Assembly (NCBI GenBank): GCA_003427395.1
Contig: BFEA01000154.1
Location: 2,561,995-2,604,001 of the forward strand
DNA length: 42,007 nt
Source: Chara braunii
Taxonomy: Eukaryota > Streptophyta > Charophyceae > Charales > Characeae
Direction: 5' to 3'
In this document: positions 10,673 to 20,454 of the stretch, in pieces
How positions within the stretch are numbered: position 1 is the stretch's first letter
Layout: each line of letters starts with the position of its first letter
Program-made: the position numbers and the translations under genes
Notes under the pieces: model-generated
The model's database searches: none
Seen by the model: the letters and a program-made list of their open reading frames with translations, nothing else
Told to the model about the DNA's origin: nothing

Positions 10673-12034
10673 TTATCGCGCCCGATGAGTAATGTCTTCT
10701 TTCCTTTCCTCTAACTTTTTTTCGTCACACCCACCAATCTCCAGAGAAGCCATTGTTTCTTCTAATTCAAAAATGTTTGCTTCTTCTGGAGAAGTTAACC
10801 GGAATGTAGCCGGAAGCGGACGATTCATTCGTCGAAAAACCTCTTTTCTCATTCCTCCTTCAATGTTCTGATCGATGAGATTTTCATCAAAGTCAAAGAC
10901 TTCTCCTCGAATCGTTGTGAAGACGATATGGTCCTTCTCGTCCTTAGCGGGAATCTGGCAGAAACGAATAACGTGTCCCTTCATATCGCAATATTTGCAG
11001 ATGTATTCCTGCCAGTTCCCACGTCCGCCTCCATTTCCGCGGCCTCTACCACAGCCTCGACCACCCTGTGGTTGATTCTGTTGACCTTGATTTTGTTGTT
11101 CTTGATCAACCTGTTGCTCCCCGCTTCCATTTTCTCCGTTCTTGCTGCTTTCTCCTTGTTTACGAGAAGTACCTTGCCCTCCTCGTATCTTGTTCAAGGC
11201 TTTCCTCTCAGCCTTGGTCAACTTACGAGGGGGTTCCCTTTCCTCCTCGCTTTCACTCTCACTGCTACTCTCTTCAGTGACAGGCTCCTTCTCTTTTCTC
11301 TTCCCAGTTTTCGCCTTAGCGATCATCACTTGAAGCTTCAACCGCTTTTCTTTCATGCCTGTCATCATTTCCTTCATGTCAGATAAGGTTTTATAGACTT
11401 CCCTGTCCTTATCTGTTTCCAACTGTATCCTTTCTCGATTCTCCTTCTGCTGTTTCAACAATCGGTAGAGGATCTGATCAAAGTTCCCGGCCAATAAATT
11501 CTCTCGAATTTTTGGCCAATCATATCGTTCTTTCATTCCCTTTATCACTTTTAGCTGCTCCACTTCCGTGAAATTATCCAGAAAGATGAGGCAACGATCT
11601 TTGTCTGGAAGGTCAGGAACTAACCTTGCCACCCGCTCGAATTCAGTAAGGAACTGCTTTGTTGTACCAAAGCTTTTCCGACTAACCTTCCTCAAATCTG
11701 TCAAGTCTAACAGTTGATCACTCAACTGGTACTTGTCTAGCAGCTTCCTTTTGAATTTTGGCCAGTCCAGCGAATCTTGTATCAACTCCTCCACGTCTTC
11801 CTTGTACTGGATTTTGCAGTATCTCTTCACCATTCGCAACATCTTTTCATTCGACCATTCGCAGCAATTTCCCAATTGCTCGAACTTTTCTGCCCATCCC
11901 GAGGCGTTGTTTCCATCAAATAATGGAACGTCAACCTTCGGGATTTGATCCTTCTGGGACTGCTGAATAATCCTGGCAAGCTCCCGAATGTCATTTCTCC
12001 TCTCGTTCTGATTGTCGTTGTTATTAGTCATCTT
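10673..12034 (-). CDS. gag: gypsy-1 Gag polyprotein
   Basis: Structural protein of the virus-like particle. The likely start is the Met of MTNNNDNQNERRND, about 12 codons inside the longest open frame; the earlier MTDFLCC start is less typical. The N-terminal two thirds is the helical capsid-like region (PKVDVPLFDG, W-x-x-KFKRKLLDKY, LDNFTEVEQ). A basic and acidic stretch and a Gly/Arg/Gln-rich segment follow, then one CCHC zinc knuckle, CKYCDMKGHVIRFC (C-x2-C-x4-H-x4-C), near 11000. The frame is open for the whole gag, in contrast to decayed pol. A TAA ends it at 10673, yet the same frame continues downstream, so this stop may be a mutation or a readthrough site. Confidence 0.85.
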   Translation of the reverse strand, partial: KMTNNNDNQNERRNDIRELARIIQQSQKDQIPKVDVPLFDGNNASGWAEKFEQLGNCCEWSNEKMLRMVKRYCKIQYKEDVEELIQDSLDWPKFKRKLLDKYQLSDQLLDLTDLRKVSRKSFGTTKQFLTEFERVARLVPDLPDKDRCLIFLDNFTEVEQLKVIKGMKERYDWPKIRENLLAGNFDQILYRLLKQQKENRERIQLETDKDREVYKTLSDMKEMMTGMKEKRLKLQVMIAKAKTGKRKEKEPVTEESSSESESEEEREPPRKLTKAERKALNKIRGGQGTSRKQGESSKNGENGSGEQQVDQEQQNQGQQNQPQGGRGCGRGRGNGGGRGNWQEYICKYCDMKGHVIRFCQIPAKDEKDHIVFTTIRGEVFDFDENLIDQNIEGGMRKEVFRRMNRPLPATFRLTSPEEANIFELEETMASLEIGGCDEKKLEERKEDITHRAR

Positions 12035-12216
12035 GAGTGAAGAAAAACAACAACATAAAAAATCAGTCAATCCTTTTGCATAAATAATATCTTATAATTT
12101 TGGGATCAAATGACTGACTTTTTTCTGAGGTCAAACAAGAAAAAAAAAAAAAACTTTTTACTCCATTAATCACCCAAGTGTCGTCCCGCTAGGGATTACG
12201 GTAGTTTACCGTTATT

Positions 12217-12232
12217 CCCGGCAACGGCGCCA
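12217..12232 (-). other. Primer binding site of gypsy-1
   Basis: The minus strand reads TGGCGCCGTTGCCGGG, the primer binding site type widely seen in plant gypsy elements (I recall it as tRNA-Asp). It lies 2 nt from the end of the giant LTR and about 185 bp upstream of the gag start. This position fixes the LTR boundary at 12235. Confidence 0.85.
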
Positions 12233-12843
12233 GCTATCGCGCGCATCGGCCATCGCGTGAAAACGAGGGCCCTCCCGGCCATGTCACGCAGGAGTTTACC
12301 TAAAAACACATCTTTCAGAGACAACTCGGGAACGACGCATACTGTTCCGTGAACCGCTGAGACGGACGAGGTTGCTTCGCTCCTTCGCCGCTCTAGCTGG
12401 GTGCGCCAGCTATACATCCCACGGTCCCCTACGACAGGACAGGTTCCCGCGGGGCATAAGCTTGCATCCCTAAGGGGCCGTCACCACCCTTAGGGGCGTA
12501 TCCCTACCGAGCTACTGATCCACGTGCGAAGGCTTTTATGTGCAATTGCAGAGGTAGATCAGCCGAGGGCGTTTGCTCGTCTCGCTACGGTATAGGAATT
12601 GTTTGACTAAACGCCGAATGAACCCGTGCGTCGTTCGTTCCCCGGGGCGCTGATCTCCCAAGTACGAAGTGTACGCCGGTCGACTAGNANATTCTCAACC
12701 AAACGTGAAAACGATCCTTAGTNCCTAGCAATCAAACAANAAAAATNCCCATACTTAAAAACAAAATCACACAATCCAAATCGTTGACTTGATGAGCTGG
12801 TCTGCCAAAGTGTCTGTTTTTCGACCTGTATGACTGAAAGAAC

Positions 12844-12850
12844 TTTTATA
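12844..12850 (-). promoter_or_regulatory. LTR TATA box (left copy)
   Basis: TATAAAA on the minus strand, about 610 bp before the LTR end and pointing toward gag. The same box is at 36407-36413 in the solo copy. It would place the transcription start near 12815 and leave about 6.4 kb of U3 upstream. Confidence 0.55.
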
Positions 12851-13405
12851 TTGTCGTTCCAAGGTTATTAATTTAAAGAAATAAACTAAAAATTATTTTC
12901 CTATCATGACTACTAAAACTTGTCATGAATAACTTCTGTAAGTAAATATGACTGATACCCTGCAGATCAACAAGTGATCTGGTTCCTGGTCGCTCTTTGA
13001 ACTCCCGGTTCGACCACGTTTCCGTACAATATACAACCATTTGGATGAGCAAATGACAACTTTGTTGGTCGCTTTGCCCTCCTAGACAATAATTACTCTT
13101 TCTGTTTCACGAATGATGGAGTATCCATCTCTAACGCCCAGTTATGCAACACAGACATATTTCATCTTCCGCTGCTTTGCTTGACAACTTTTTCAGACGT
13201 TCGCTTTTCACTTTATCCAGCTTATTTTTATGCGAACGATTGTCCCTCAATGCATAAGCATGATAGTGAAATCATCGGGGTAATCCGAATACAATCCATC
13301 CGGCGGTCCTAACTACATAAAGTGTTTTGTTTTTGTTTTTAGATTACCTCGTGAAACCATAAGTTATATGGTTTCCTCAACGGGACAGAGACCATGCGAA
13401 GTGTT

Positions 13406-13432
13406 TTCTGAAATCTGAGTAAGATTTCAGAA
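13406..13432 (-). terminator. Hairpin just after U3 ORF-B (left copy)
   Basis: TTCTGAAATCT at 13406-13416 pairs perfectly with 13422-13432 (5-nt loop). It lies about 9 nt after the ORF-B stop. A second hairpin (GAAACCAT/ATGGTTTC, 13353-13375) follows. It may mark a transcript end or protect an RNA 3' end, but that role is inferred only. Confidence 0.35.
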
Positions 13433-13440
13433 GACGATGT

Positions 13441-13992
13441 TTAATCCTGGTAAATATCTCGCTCGCCACGCACCTGTGTCTCCAATAAATCCAAACGTGT
13501 CAGCTCGTCGCCGTCGAAAATCAAAGTAGACCTTCGTCCACATCGCATGATTCTAACAATCCGAGTATTATAGAAGGAGGTCATCCGAGAGGCTAGTCTC
13601 CAAACTATAACTCGGAGAGGTCGACTAAGTCCAAACAGATGTCGAGTCTCTGTGTCCCGGATCNGGACGACNCCGAAACNTCTACCGGACGGGGTAATCT
13701 TGATNCTCACAATGACTTGAGAGAGGCATTGGAGGTTACTCGCGCGGTGGAAATACAAAGTATATCCGTAAAGCTCGTCGGGAGTCCGAGCCGTGTTGGC
13801 TCGGAAATCTGCGCGAGTAGTAGGGAAAAATCCCTCGCTATTTTGAAGCAGTCCGATGAAGCCGAGCCAGTCGATAGAAGATCCATCCCGTACTCGTAAA
13901 AGTCGTGCCGCACTCCTGATGAAATCCTCCTCGTGTGTATCACGAACCAGCAGATACCTCGGGATCGTCAAGTCTCGTCGTGCTCCAGACAT
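13441..13992 (-). CDS. U3 ORF-B, unknown 183-aa protein (left LTR)
   Basis: Starts MSGARRDLTIPRYLL; about 183 residues, rich in Arg and hydrophobic beta-like stretches (YGYTLYFHR, FGLSRPLRVIVWRL). I recognise no family, signal peptide or membrane segment. It begins 23 nt after the ORF-A stop, and CAG sits directly before its ATG, so it could be reached by its own splice acceptor. Four ambiguous bases interrupt this copy. Compared with the solo-LTR copy I count nine base differences outside the Ns, eight of which change an amino acid (F/L, G/R, S/G, Q/R, I/V, R/W, R/C, E/G). That suggests drift after insertion, while both frames stay open. Confidence 0.65.
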   Translation of the reverse strand: MSGARRDLTIPRYLLVRDTHEEDFIRSAARLLRVRDGSSIDWLGFIGLLQNSEGFFPTTRADFRANTARTPDELYGYTLYFHRASNLQCLSQVIVXIKITPSGRXFXVVXIRDTETRHLFGLSRPLRVIVWRLASRMTSFYNTRIVRIMRCGRRSTLIFDGDELTRLDLLETQVRGERDIYQD

Positions 13993-14015
13993 CTGCGTAT
14001 CAGAACGAATTCAAA

Positions 14016-14528
14016 TCAGTTACGTAAAAACTCCTCGAGTTCTTCCGCTTCATTTTCCAATTCATCGTCATATAATGCATCAGCCCCTATTATTGCGTAC
14101 CTATTGGCACGTATCCGCTCCACGTAGTATATGCCAAAAAATAGGCCTTGTCGCTCGTTCAGCCAAAGCACGTAACGGACGTACATCAACCTTATTTCAG
14201 GGATTTCGTCCAATCGTGTGTTGATTTCATAGGGCTGCAACACCACCANGTTCATATTGACGAAGTGACGCTCAAGCAATGGCGGTGCGAACTCGTAATG
14301 AAGAATATCCAGGCCGTTATCACTCCTGAAAACAAGTCGTCTGGGGGGTCTTTGCGCACTACCACCCCAAAATCGCGGAACGTCCTCCTCAGAATATAAT
14401 TCTGACGGATTATAAATAAGTCGGCCTACCCTTTCTACCCTCACTCCATCACGCCTTTGGAATTCAACTCTCTCTGCTGCCGCATCACGATTGTTGAAAA
14501 GGAATAGTTCCGTGGTTCCCATAGCCAT
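14016..14528 (-). CDS. U3 ORF-A, unknown 170-aa protein (left LTR)
   Basis: The open frame begins further upstream, but I place the start at MAMGTTELFLF because this ATG directly follows a strong polypyrimidine tract plus CAG, a textbook 3' splice site. About 170 residues: an N-terminal part with FQRRDGVRVERVGRLIY, a central QRPPRRLVFRSDNGLDILHY, a core IRLMYVRYVLWLNERQGLFFG, and an acidic C-terminus (DDELENEAEELEEFL). No known domain recognised. One ambiguous base lies near 14250. The solo LTR copy is also fully open and differs at about three residues (E/K, A/T, R/K). It is followed after 23 nt by ORF-B in the same direction. Confidence 0.65.
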   Translation of the reverse strand: MAMGTTELFLFNNRDAAAERVEFQRRDGVRVERVGRLIYNPSELYSEEDVPRFWGGSAQRPPRRLVFRSDNGLDILHYEFAPPLLERHFVNMNXVVLQPYEINTRLDEIPEIRLMYVRYVLWLNERQGLFFGIYYVERIRANRYAIIGADALYDDELENEAEELEEFLRN

Positions 14529-14548
14529 CTGAAAGAAAAAGAAGACAA
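14529..14548 (-). promoter_or_regulatory. Splice acceptor before U3 ORF-A (left copy)
   Basis: On the minus strand a C/T run (TTCTTTTTCTTTCAG) ends exactly at the ORF-A ATG. This is a strong 3' splice site by sequence. The solo copy is equivalent at 34712-34728. Confidence 0.6.
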
Positions 14549-15799
14549 ATGTGATTAAGTTAAAACTAAGTATCACTAAAACATTTGTCTTCCTTCTGGC
14601 CCGTGCTTCTTATGGCACGACCAACCTCGTCAGGAGTATCTAAAAGTACTCCGTTCAGCTAGTGAAACATGAGTCGGGCTGCTTGTGGCGCCAACTCTCC
14701 ATACGTTAGTGGTACCTAGGGTGACCACTTAAACAGGATTGCTAAGGCAGTTTTCCTTTTTCACAAGGCGTCAAGAAAATAATTTTATTTCGTTTGGATG
14801 CCTTTTCCATTACCCTAAGAGGTGGTCTGGGATACTCCTCCTCCTCGCCCGAGTAGAAAACTCGGATCTCAGAAGTCGGGCCGTCTCCACCGAATCAGCA
14901 TAGTACCCCCCCGCAAGGCGGTCCACTCTGAGTCGATAACAGGGCCGACCCCTAAGGCAATGAACCCCCGCCCCAGATGCCTCCTAGAAAAATGGAAAGA
15001 CACCTACACGGCAGACAAGTAGAATCTTGCCGCCTAGCGCCAAAATAAACTTAGACGAAGAAAGAGGAATCGTAGAAAGATAGCATCATTCAGACTGACA
15101 GACATAGATGGAAGAGGGTTATTCGGGAAAGAATGGGTAACCTCAGGAATAAGTCTAAACCAAGTTGAATTTCTCTTTCTTATACTCACTTCGTTTCTCG
15201 TCGTCTTCTTTTTCTTTTATTTATAAATAGAACATAAGCACAGAGAAAAAGTCAATCATTCTTTCACCGTCATCACTCTTATCCATTTCAGTCCATCTGC
15301 CGTACCTGCAGTCAAAACCCAACGACACACAGACCACTATGCAATCCTTTTCTATTGTCAGACTCCCTGTCATACACGCAAACGCACACATTTTCTTTCC
15401 CTTTCCAATGAACATTCAGTAAAACAGGTCAAAGCAAGTGTGGGTTCACTTAGGTGTGAAGAGAACTGAGTCAATTTAACTGACTGACCTTGAGTGAAGT
15501 TGGACTGAAGATAATAGCGACCCACTCAAGAAAAGCCGTATAAAAATTATGCTCCTCTGTCAGTGACAGTGGTCTTCAGTCGTCGACAAATCATCCACAC
15601 TCCTCCTTTTACCACAACCACCTGCCACAACGCCTCCTCACTATCTTTCAATAAGTATCGCCGCCACTGATTTTCACTGTCACCGCGTCACCACGCCATC
15701 AAAACTCACGCCACTTCTGATCCCCCACTCCAGCGGCATCTCCCCTATACCAAGGTTTAACTGCCGCTCAATGTAGAAATATTACCGCCTGTAACCTCG

Positions 15800-16135
15800 C
15801 TTCGCCGCCGTAAAATTCTTGCAGCGCTCCCACACCACGCCTGGTTAAACCGAAGTCACCGTCGAAAAGATTCCAACAGCGCTACCGCACCCCCGCCGAT
15901 AAAACATGAACTGCCGCTTCGAAAATCCGGTAGCGCTCTCACACCACCGTTGAAAAAGTCGGTGCTGCCGCTGCAGAATTTCGGCAGCACTTCAGTACTA
16001 CCGCAGTAAAAGCCAGTGCCGCTGCTGCAGAATTTCGGCAGCATTTCCCCACTACCGCAGTAAAAAGTTAGTGCCGCCGCAGCAAAATTTCGGCAGCACT
16101 CTCATACTACCGCAGTAATAGTCTATGCCGCCTGC
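15800..16135 (-). repeat. 54-55-bp tandem repeats in U3 (left)
   Basis: About six diverged units of 54-55 bp with the shared core CTGCCGAAATTCTGCAGC and CTGCGGTAGT. Two short frames read through them and give an 18-residue repeat with core LPKFCSGST. Because one unit is 55 bp the reading frame shifts between units, so I do not call a protein. Mirrored at about 33128-33470. Confidence 0.75.
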
Positions 16136-17255
16136 CGTAGTACCACAGTGCCACTGGGCCTGTCCCGTGGGACCAGCACCAGCCAAAGGGGAGGGGAGCA
16201 GAGTGCTCCCTGCCTTGGCTATGGCTGCCCAGTCCTCCTTCTGGTGCTCCTCTGCAGTCCTCCAGCTCCTCCTCACGTTGCCTCAGGCAGCAGCTCCAGC
16301 AGCCAGCATTCAAGTGTGTTCGTCACACACTGGCAGCACGGATGCTTTGTGTGGCAGTTGGGAGGCAGCTGCCTTTTTTATATTGGCTGAGAGGAGCTGG
16401 ACGTCACTCCAGCCCCCAGGCAAAAACGCGGGTTCACAGAGAGCCCTTGATCTGGCCTAGATCTAGGGCTGACTGTGGCCGCACCACAGCCACAGCCTTA
16501 GTGTGGGGCAGTTTCTTTAACTGCCCCATTTTATTTTTATTTTTATTTTTTCCAGCTATCTCGAAATCTGGCGAGATAGCTGGTCTCCTGCCATTTCCAA
16601 AATTGTTTTTCTTTTATTTTTATGATAAGGGGTTGGAAAGTTACAGCCCCTTACAGTTTGATGTATCTGGACCCTTTTTCCAGGGCAGATACATCGGGGA
16701 AAAGGCTGTACTTAGCCTTTTTCCCTTATGGCCCTTCAATTTCCAGCCTGATAGTTACCTCTGGCAGCTTCTACCAGAGGTAACACCACGTGAGTACAAG
16801 TGTCCTCACACTAAATAAAGAAAAGAAAAAGAAAAGAAGAAAAAAAAAAAACCCAACCCTCTCAGCTGCAGTGCTCCTGGCCGTGATTTGAGCCAGGAGC
16901 ATGCAGTTTTCTGCCAACAGTCTACTCCTCCCCTCTGCTGCCCTCCCCTGAAAACGGGGAGTACAGTTGTCAGGTTGGGAGGAGTAGGTCCTCCTCCTCC
17001 CAACCATCTCGTTTCCCTCTCTCTCCCCCTTCTTTTTCCATCTCCCCTACGCGTGCGCTGTGAGCCGCGAGATCTCAGATCTCGCGGCCACAGTCGTTCT
17101 TCCCAACTCAAAGTGGGAGTTCTTCATGCTCACACACAGTCAAAAAACTGTTCTTTTTGGTCTCACGAGGCAGTTGCCTCGTTTTTGTTTTGCTTCCCTT
17201 TTTTTTCTTTTTTTTCTTTTCTTTTTTTTTACAGTTTTTACTATATATATATGTT

Positions 17256-17561
17256 TTTTCCGTTTCTTAGTCCTTCCCTGTTTCTCTCCTTTCTGGCTGT
17301 ACTCCGACGGCCACGAACGGGGAGGAATCAAAACAACAATAAGCAAAAAAAAAAACAAAATAAAATAAAACTTACCTGAAACTGTTGTCTGGCGGCCTCA
17401 GCAATAGCAGTGGCCTTGGCCACTGTTGATAACTTGTATTCTTCCGCGTTTCCACGGAAGATTCATTCGTTTTTTTTTTTTTTTTTTTTTTTCCGTTTCT
17501 TAGTCCTTCCTTGTTTCTCTCCTTTCTGGCTGTACTCCAACGGCCACGAACGGGGGGGGAA

Positions 17562-17605
<44 letters not shown>

Positions 17606-17705
17606 TACCTGAAACTGTTGTCTGGCAGCCGCAGCAATAGCAGTGGTCTTGGCCACTGTTAATAACTTGTATTCTTCTGCGTTCCCACGAAAGATTCATT
17701 CGTTT
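17256..17705 (-). repeat. Tandem duplication of the splice-donor segment (left LTR only)
   Basis: A segment of about 235 bp occurs twice (about 17256-17466 and 17492-17705). Each copy has the CAG|GTAAGT donor on the minus strand (junctions at 17376/17375 and 17609/17608), the CAGTGGCC-type hairpin and a poly-A/T tract. The solo LTR has one copy (about 31790-31995). This accounts for most of the length difference between the two LTRs. Confidence 0.8.
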
Positions 17706-17734
17706 TTGCTCGTCCTATACGTGATGTGTCGCGT

Positions 17735-17763
17735 AGGTAGGTAGGTAGGTAGGTAGGTAGTCC

Positions 17764-17857
<94 letters not shown>
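17735..17857. repeat. (GTAG)n and (CT)n microsatellites in U3
   Basis: Six GTAG units followed by a long CT tract with a few CTGT interruptions. The solo LTR has a much shorter GA tract (31707-31732) at the same place. Confidence 0.9.
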
Positions 17858-17861
<4 letters not shown>

Positions 17862-18340
17862 GTACCTAGACACTATAAGCGGCAAGTTCAGGCGCAAAGC
17901 TGGATTGTCGAGGCAACCTCCTGATGAGACGGCGAAACCCCGACGAAACAGTCCTGGCACAGACCACTCGTTCGTTCAAAACGAACGGGTTTAAAAAAAA
18001 GAAAAAAAAACGAAATAAAAGAAGAAAATCTAAGCTGAATCTAAGAAAGGAAATCTTAAATCTAAGTTAGAGAATCTAAAAAAAATAAATCTAAAAACAA
18101 TAAAAACTAAAAGAAAAATGAAAACGGCTTGACGGCGCCGTTTTTTCAGGGACTGTAAGTCCCTTTCTTCTCAGTGCGCCACCTGTCGTAGTTCGTTTTT
18201 GTTTGTTTGTTTTTTTTTTTTTAATTTTTATTTTATTTTTAGAAATCCTGTTGGCTTATGCCAACGGTCGTGCTGTGTTCGTGGGCTCACCCACGAACTG
18301 TCCAAATGCAGATCCGAGTTCGAGTCCAGATGGACTCGGG

Positions 18341-18402
18341 AAAAAAAAATTTCGGACTATCTCTCGATTTATGCGTGTCATCCTTGCGCAGGGGCCATGC
18401 TA
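18341..18402 (-). pseudogene. U6 snRNA 3' half embedded in LTR (left copy)
   Basis: The minus strand reads GCATGGCCCCTGCGCAAGG, then GACACGCATAAATCGAGA, then a T run. This is the 3' half of plant U6 snRNA with its pol III terminator, with a few substitutions near the end. The 5' half, including the ACAGAGA box, is missing. It is in the sense direction of the LTR. The solo LTR has the same segment at 31143-31204, so capture predates both insertions. Confidence 0.9.
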
Positions 18403-18714
18403 CCACCGCGCGGCCATTCTCGGCCGTGTGATCCTTATGATCACGCGGTCGAGATCGACCGCGCCTCTTAAAAAAAAACTCAACAGCTCCAAAAGGAGCT
18501 GCGCCCAGTAGGGCTTGTTGGATTCCATCCCGGTCTCAGTCGGGTGATAGTCTGATAACAATACCTACTGGGCTAGCTCCTTTTCACATACAGAAAAGAG
18601 CAGCCCTTCTATATGAAGGGCTCCTACCGCCTAGCAGGTCCCCATATGGCACTTAGCAGGATTCGTTTGCCTGCGGCCTTACAGACACTCATTGCCTGTG
18701 GCCGCGCAGACCCC

Positions 18715-18800
18715 GCTTGCGGTCCTGCGGCCTTGCTTGCGGCCGTGCAGCCCCACACACAACCCTACGGCCTTGCTTGCGGCCGTGCTGCTAGTGAGCC
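18715..18800. repeat. 40-bp GC-rich repeats in U3 (left)
   Basis: About 1.5 copies of a 40-bp unit containing GGCCTTGCTTGCGGCCGTGC. The solo LTR has about 2.5 copies at 30721-30820, so copy number varies between LTRs. Confidence 0.8.
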
Positions 18801-19249
18801 AATCTGACGACACGGCGCACATATCACAACCGCACACACGACACAACCACCTATTAGACCCACTAAAACCCTGAATCGCGCGGCTGCGACATTACTTTAG
18901 GTAGACTAGGTGTAACTCTAGTTTTTTTATGACTGCACACTACCGCGGCCTCGTCGAAAAACCCGCGGATGACAGTGCTGACTCCCGCTATCCCGCGCGG
19001 ACGTCGATGTCGTCTTGCGTTGACGACGTCAGGTTCTAAAAAGGTTTAGGTCTCTCAGTCATAGCGCTGGTCTGAATAAACGTTTGGCAAACGTCAGTCT
19101 CATCAAGTTTTTCAATTCAACGCAAGAGTCGGACAACGTCCGGCGTTCAAAAACACCGGCAAATACCCTTGTCAGGGTTTTTGCCCCGAGAGCGTGACAA
19201 AGCCTTTCCGTTCTAAACGACGGGTTGTAGCCCGGTGGGAAGCCCGACA

Positions 19250-19459
19250 ATACTTTTTGGATTGAAGCGACACGCGAAAGCAACCGACTTGCTTCATCGG
19301 ACCAACACGGGGGATTTCAGTTCCATCTGTGTCCCCACAATCAATTTCCAAATATCCTTGGCACACCCCATCTTGCTGTTTTTCTGGGCCTCTTTCCGCA
19401 CACCTAGCACTCCGAACGAAAGACAACACAGGGTGTGAGGTTAGCGCGTCACATAGGAG
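19250..19459. other. Flank between gypsy-1 and a gag fragment
   Basis: No gene or repeat recognised. It separates the TGTCGGG start of the giant LTR from the plus-strand gag remnant. Confidence 0.4.
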
Positions 19460-20454
19460 GGAATGCTATTAGTGGTTTTAGATGGTATCAATATGTAGAT
19501 TGAATGATGTTCATTCATGAGTCCGTTGAACGCTTTGACGACATAGATCCTGAAACTGCCTACTTGATAAGTAAGGATCGAGAACACAAGTCTTCTGAAA
19601 GTTTGGAGGACTACTATGACCGATTTGAGCAACTTTTTGAATGATATGAAAGAAATGAGATTGCTCGAAGGGATCTTTTTTGATCAACGGGTTGAGAAAA
19701 GCTGACCACTCGAGGCAAAACTAAGAAAGAAGATGCCTTCCTTCTCTCACATGCATTAGGTCAGATCGCGAATGAGGCTATCTCAATCGAATGCAAAAAC
19801 GCGGCGAAGTTTTTGTATTACGAGGATGATAGGCCAGTGGAAGGAACAATTGAAGCCTTGCATGGTCGGCGAGCCTTGAAGGAAGTTGTCTCTCAAATAG
19901 AAGATGTAGTAGGACCTGCCCCCATACATTTGCTGCATGTGCACAAAGCTGATGAATCCAATTCTTGCTTTTATTTTACACCTTAGTTACAGGGTGCGCC
20001 CTCACGATGTACTAACTTATTTCCGAAGCGCAAAAGCAGGATGCGGCCCTTGTGCAAGCACACCATTATCATTTGAGCCGGATGGAGGCGATTTTTCAAA
20101 ACGGTTACCTCTGATCCCAGCACCGCGATCACAACACGCTTTGCTTTTCCCACTACCCTAACCTAAGCACCCATTATGCTTCCTCCTTCACCACCACCTA
20201 CTATCGCCTCTGCCTCGCCTATTGCCTCTGCCTCACCTATCGCCTCTGCCTCGTCTATTGCAGCTATTTATGGCAGCTCTTGGTCCACCCGGTGGTGATC
20301 CACACTTATTGCAATTGCGGACAGGCTGGACATTTTGTACAAGACTGCCCACAACCTTTTTCTTTTTTTTTCCAAACACTTCCTCCAGTGCTAGCGGTGC
20401 TGGTAAAAGCAGACACTGGTAGCACCCGGGGAAAGGCTCCATCTATTGGTGGGG
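19460..20454 (+). pseudogene. Decayed gag of another LTR retrotransposon
   Basis: Plus-strand fragments in shifting frames: SSESLEDYYDRFEQLFE near 19590, GQIANEAISIECKNAAKF near 19760-19810, and a knuckle near 20310-20348 reading CNCGQAGHFVQDC. The knuckle has one residue between the first two Cys instead of two, so it is damaged. Many stops and frameshifts. Its last 70 bp (about 20385-20454) match, in inverse orientation, 25828-25910 inside gypsy-2. The match ends exactly where the TGTGACG segment begins at 20455. Confidence 0.65.

Larger units (their letters stand above)
16504..18622. repeat. Train of near-perfect hairpins in U3 (left)
   Basis: At least 14 separate short-loop inverted repeats in about 2.1 kb. 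Arms: 16504-16513/16519-16528; 16552-16563/16572-16583; 16660-16669/16686-16695; 16697-16707/16714-16725; 16755-16764/16774-16783; 16873-16881/16892-16900; 16973-16983/16995-17005; 17064-17075/17077-17088; 17165-17172/17175-17182; 17408-17415/17418-17425; 18428-18433/18439-18444; 18445-18452/18455-18462; 18484-18490/18495-18501; 18503-18512/18564-18573; 18602-18609/18615-18622. Stems are 6-12 bp and loops mostly 1-10 nt. The same series is present in the solo LTR. Confidence 0.85.
5287..19249 (-). mobile_element. Ty3/gypsy LTR retrotransposon (gypsy-1) with giant 5' LTR
   Basis: Order on the minus strand: 5' LTR (19249-12235), two-nt spacer, PBS (12232-12217), gag, protease, RT, RNase H, integrase (ending 5956), and a possible polypurine tract at 5312. 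The gag-protease-RT-RH-IN order is diagnostic of Ty3/gypsy. The internal region is about 6.9 kb and the 5' LTR about 7.0 kb, so an intact element with two such LTRs would be about 21 kb. The copy is inactive: pol carries several in-frame stops and at least two frameshifts, and no matching 3' LTR is seen. Confidence 0.8.
12235..19249 (-). mobile_element. Giant 5' LTR of gypsy-1 (about 7.0 kb)
   Basis: Read on the minus strand it runs from TGTCGGG (19249) to GCGCGATA (12235), next to the PBS. It is mirrored by the solo copy at 30307-37022 over essentially its whole length. Coordinates pair to a constant sum near 49257 in the outer part; the inner part is offset by about 240 bp of indels. Contents in LTR order: GC-rich 40-bp repeats, U6 segment, (CT)n tract, splice-donor segment (duplicated here), hairpin train, 54-bp repeats, two ORFs, TATA box (12844-12850) and about 600 bp of R-U5. 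No gene is seen at 12418-13440 or 14580-15800. The solo copy ends GCGCGACA, so this copy has a C-to-T change at its final CA. Confidence 0.75.

Noticed and set aside
12196-12417. Minus-strand ORF MYSWRTQLERRRSEA (mirrored at 36840-37148)
   Set aside because: Lies in the R-U5 region and runs through the LTR end and PBS; more likely leader sequence than a gene.
16125-16818. Overlapping plus-strand ORFs in the left LTR, also seen mirrored at 32455-33133
   Set aside because: Antisense to the LTR and running through hairpins and tandem repeats; shared only because the LTRs are near-identical.
18290-18340. B-box-like GAGTTCGAGTCC in U3 as a tRNA gene
   Set aside because: It is part of a hairpin (GAGTCCagatGGACTC) and has no matching A box or cloverleaf.
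18199-18511. ORFs overlapping the U6 segment
   Set aside because: Read through U6-derived and hairpin sequence; no protein similarity recognised.
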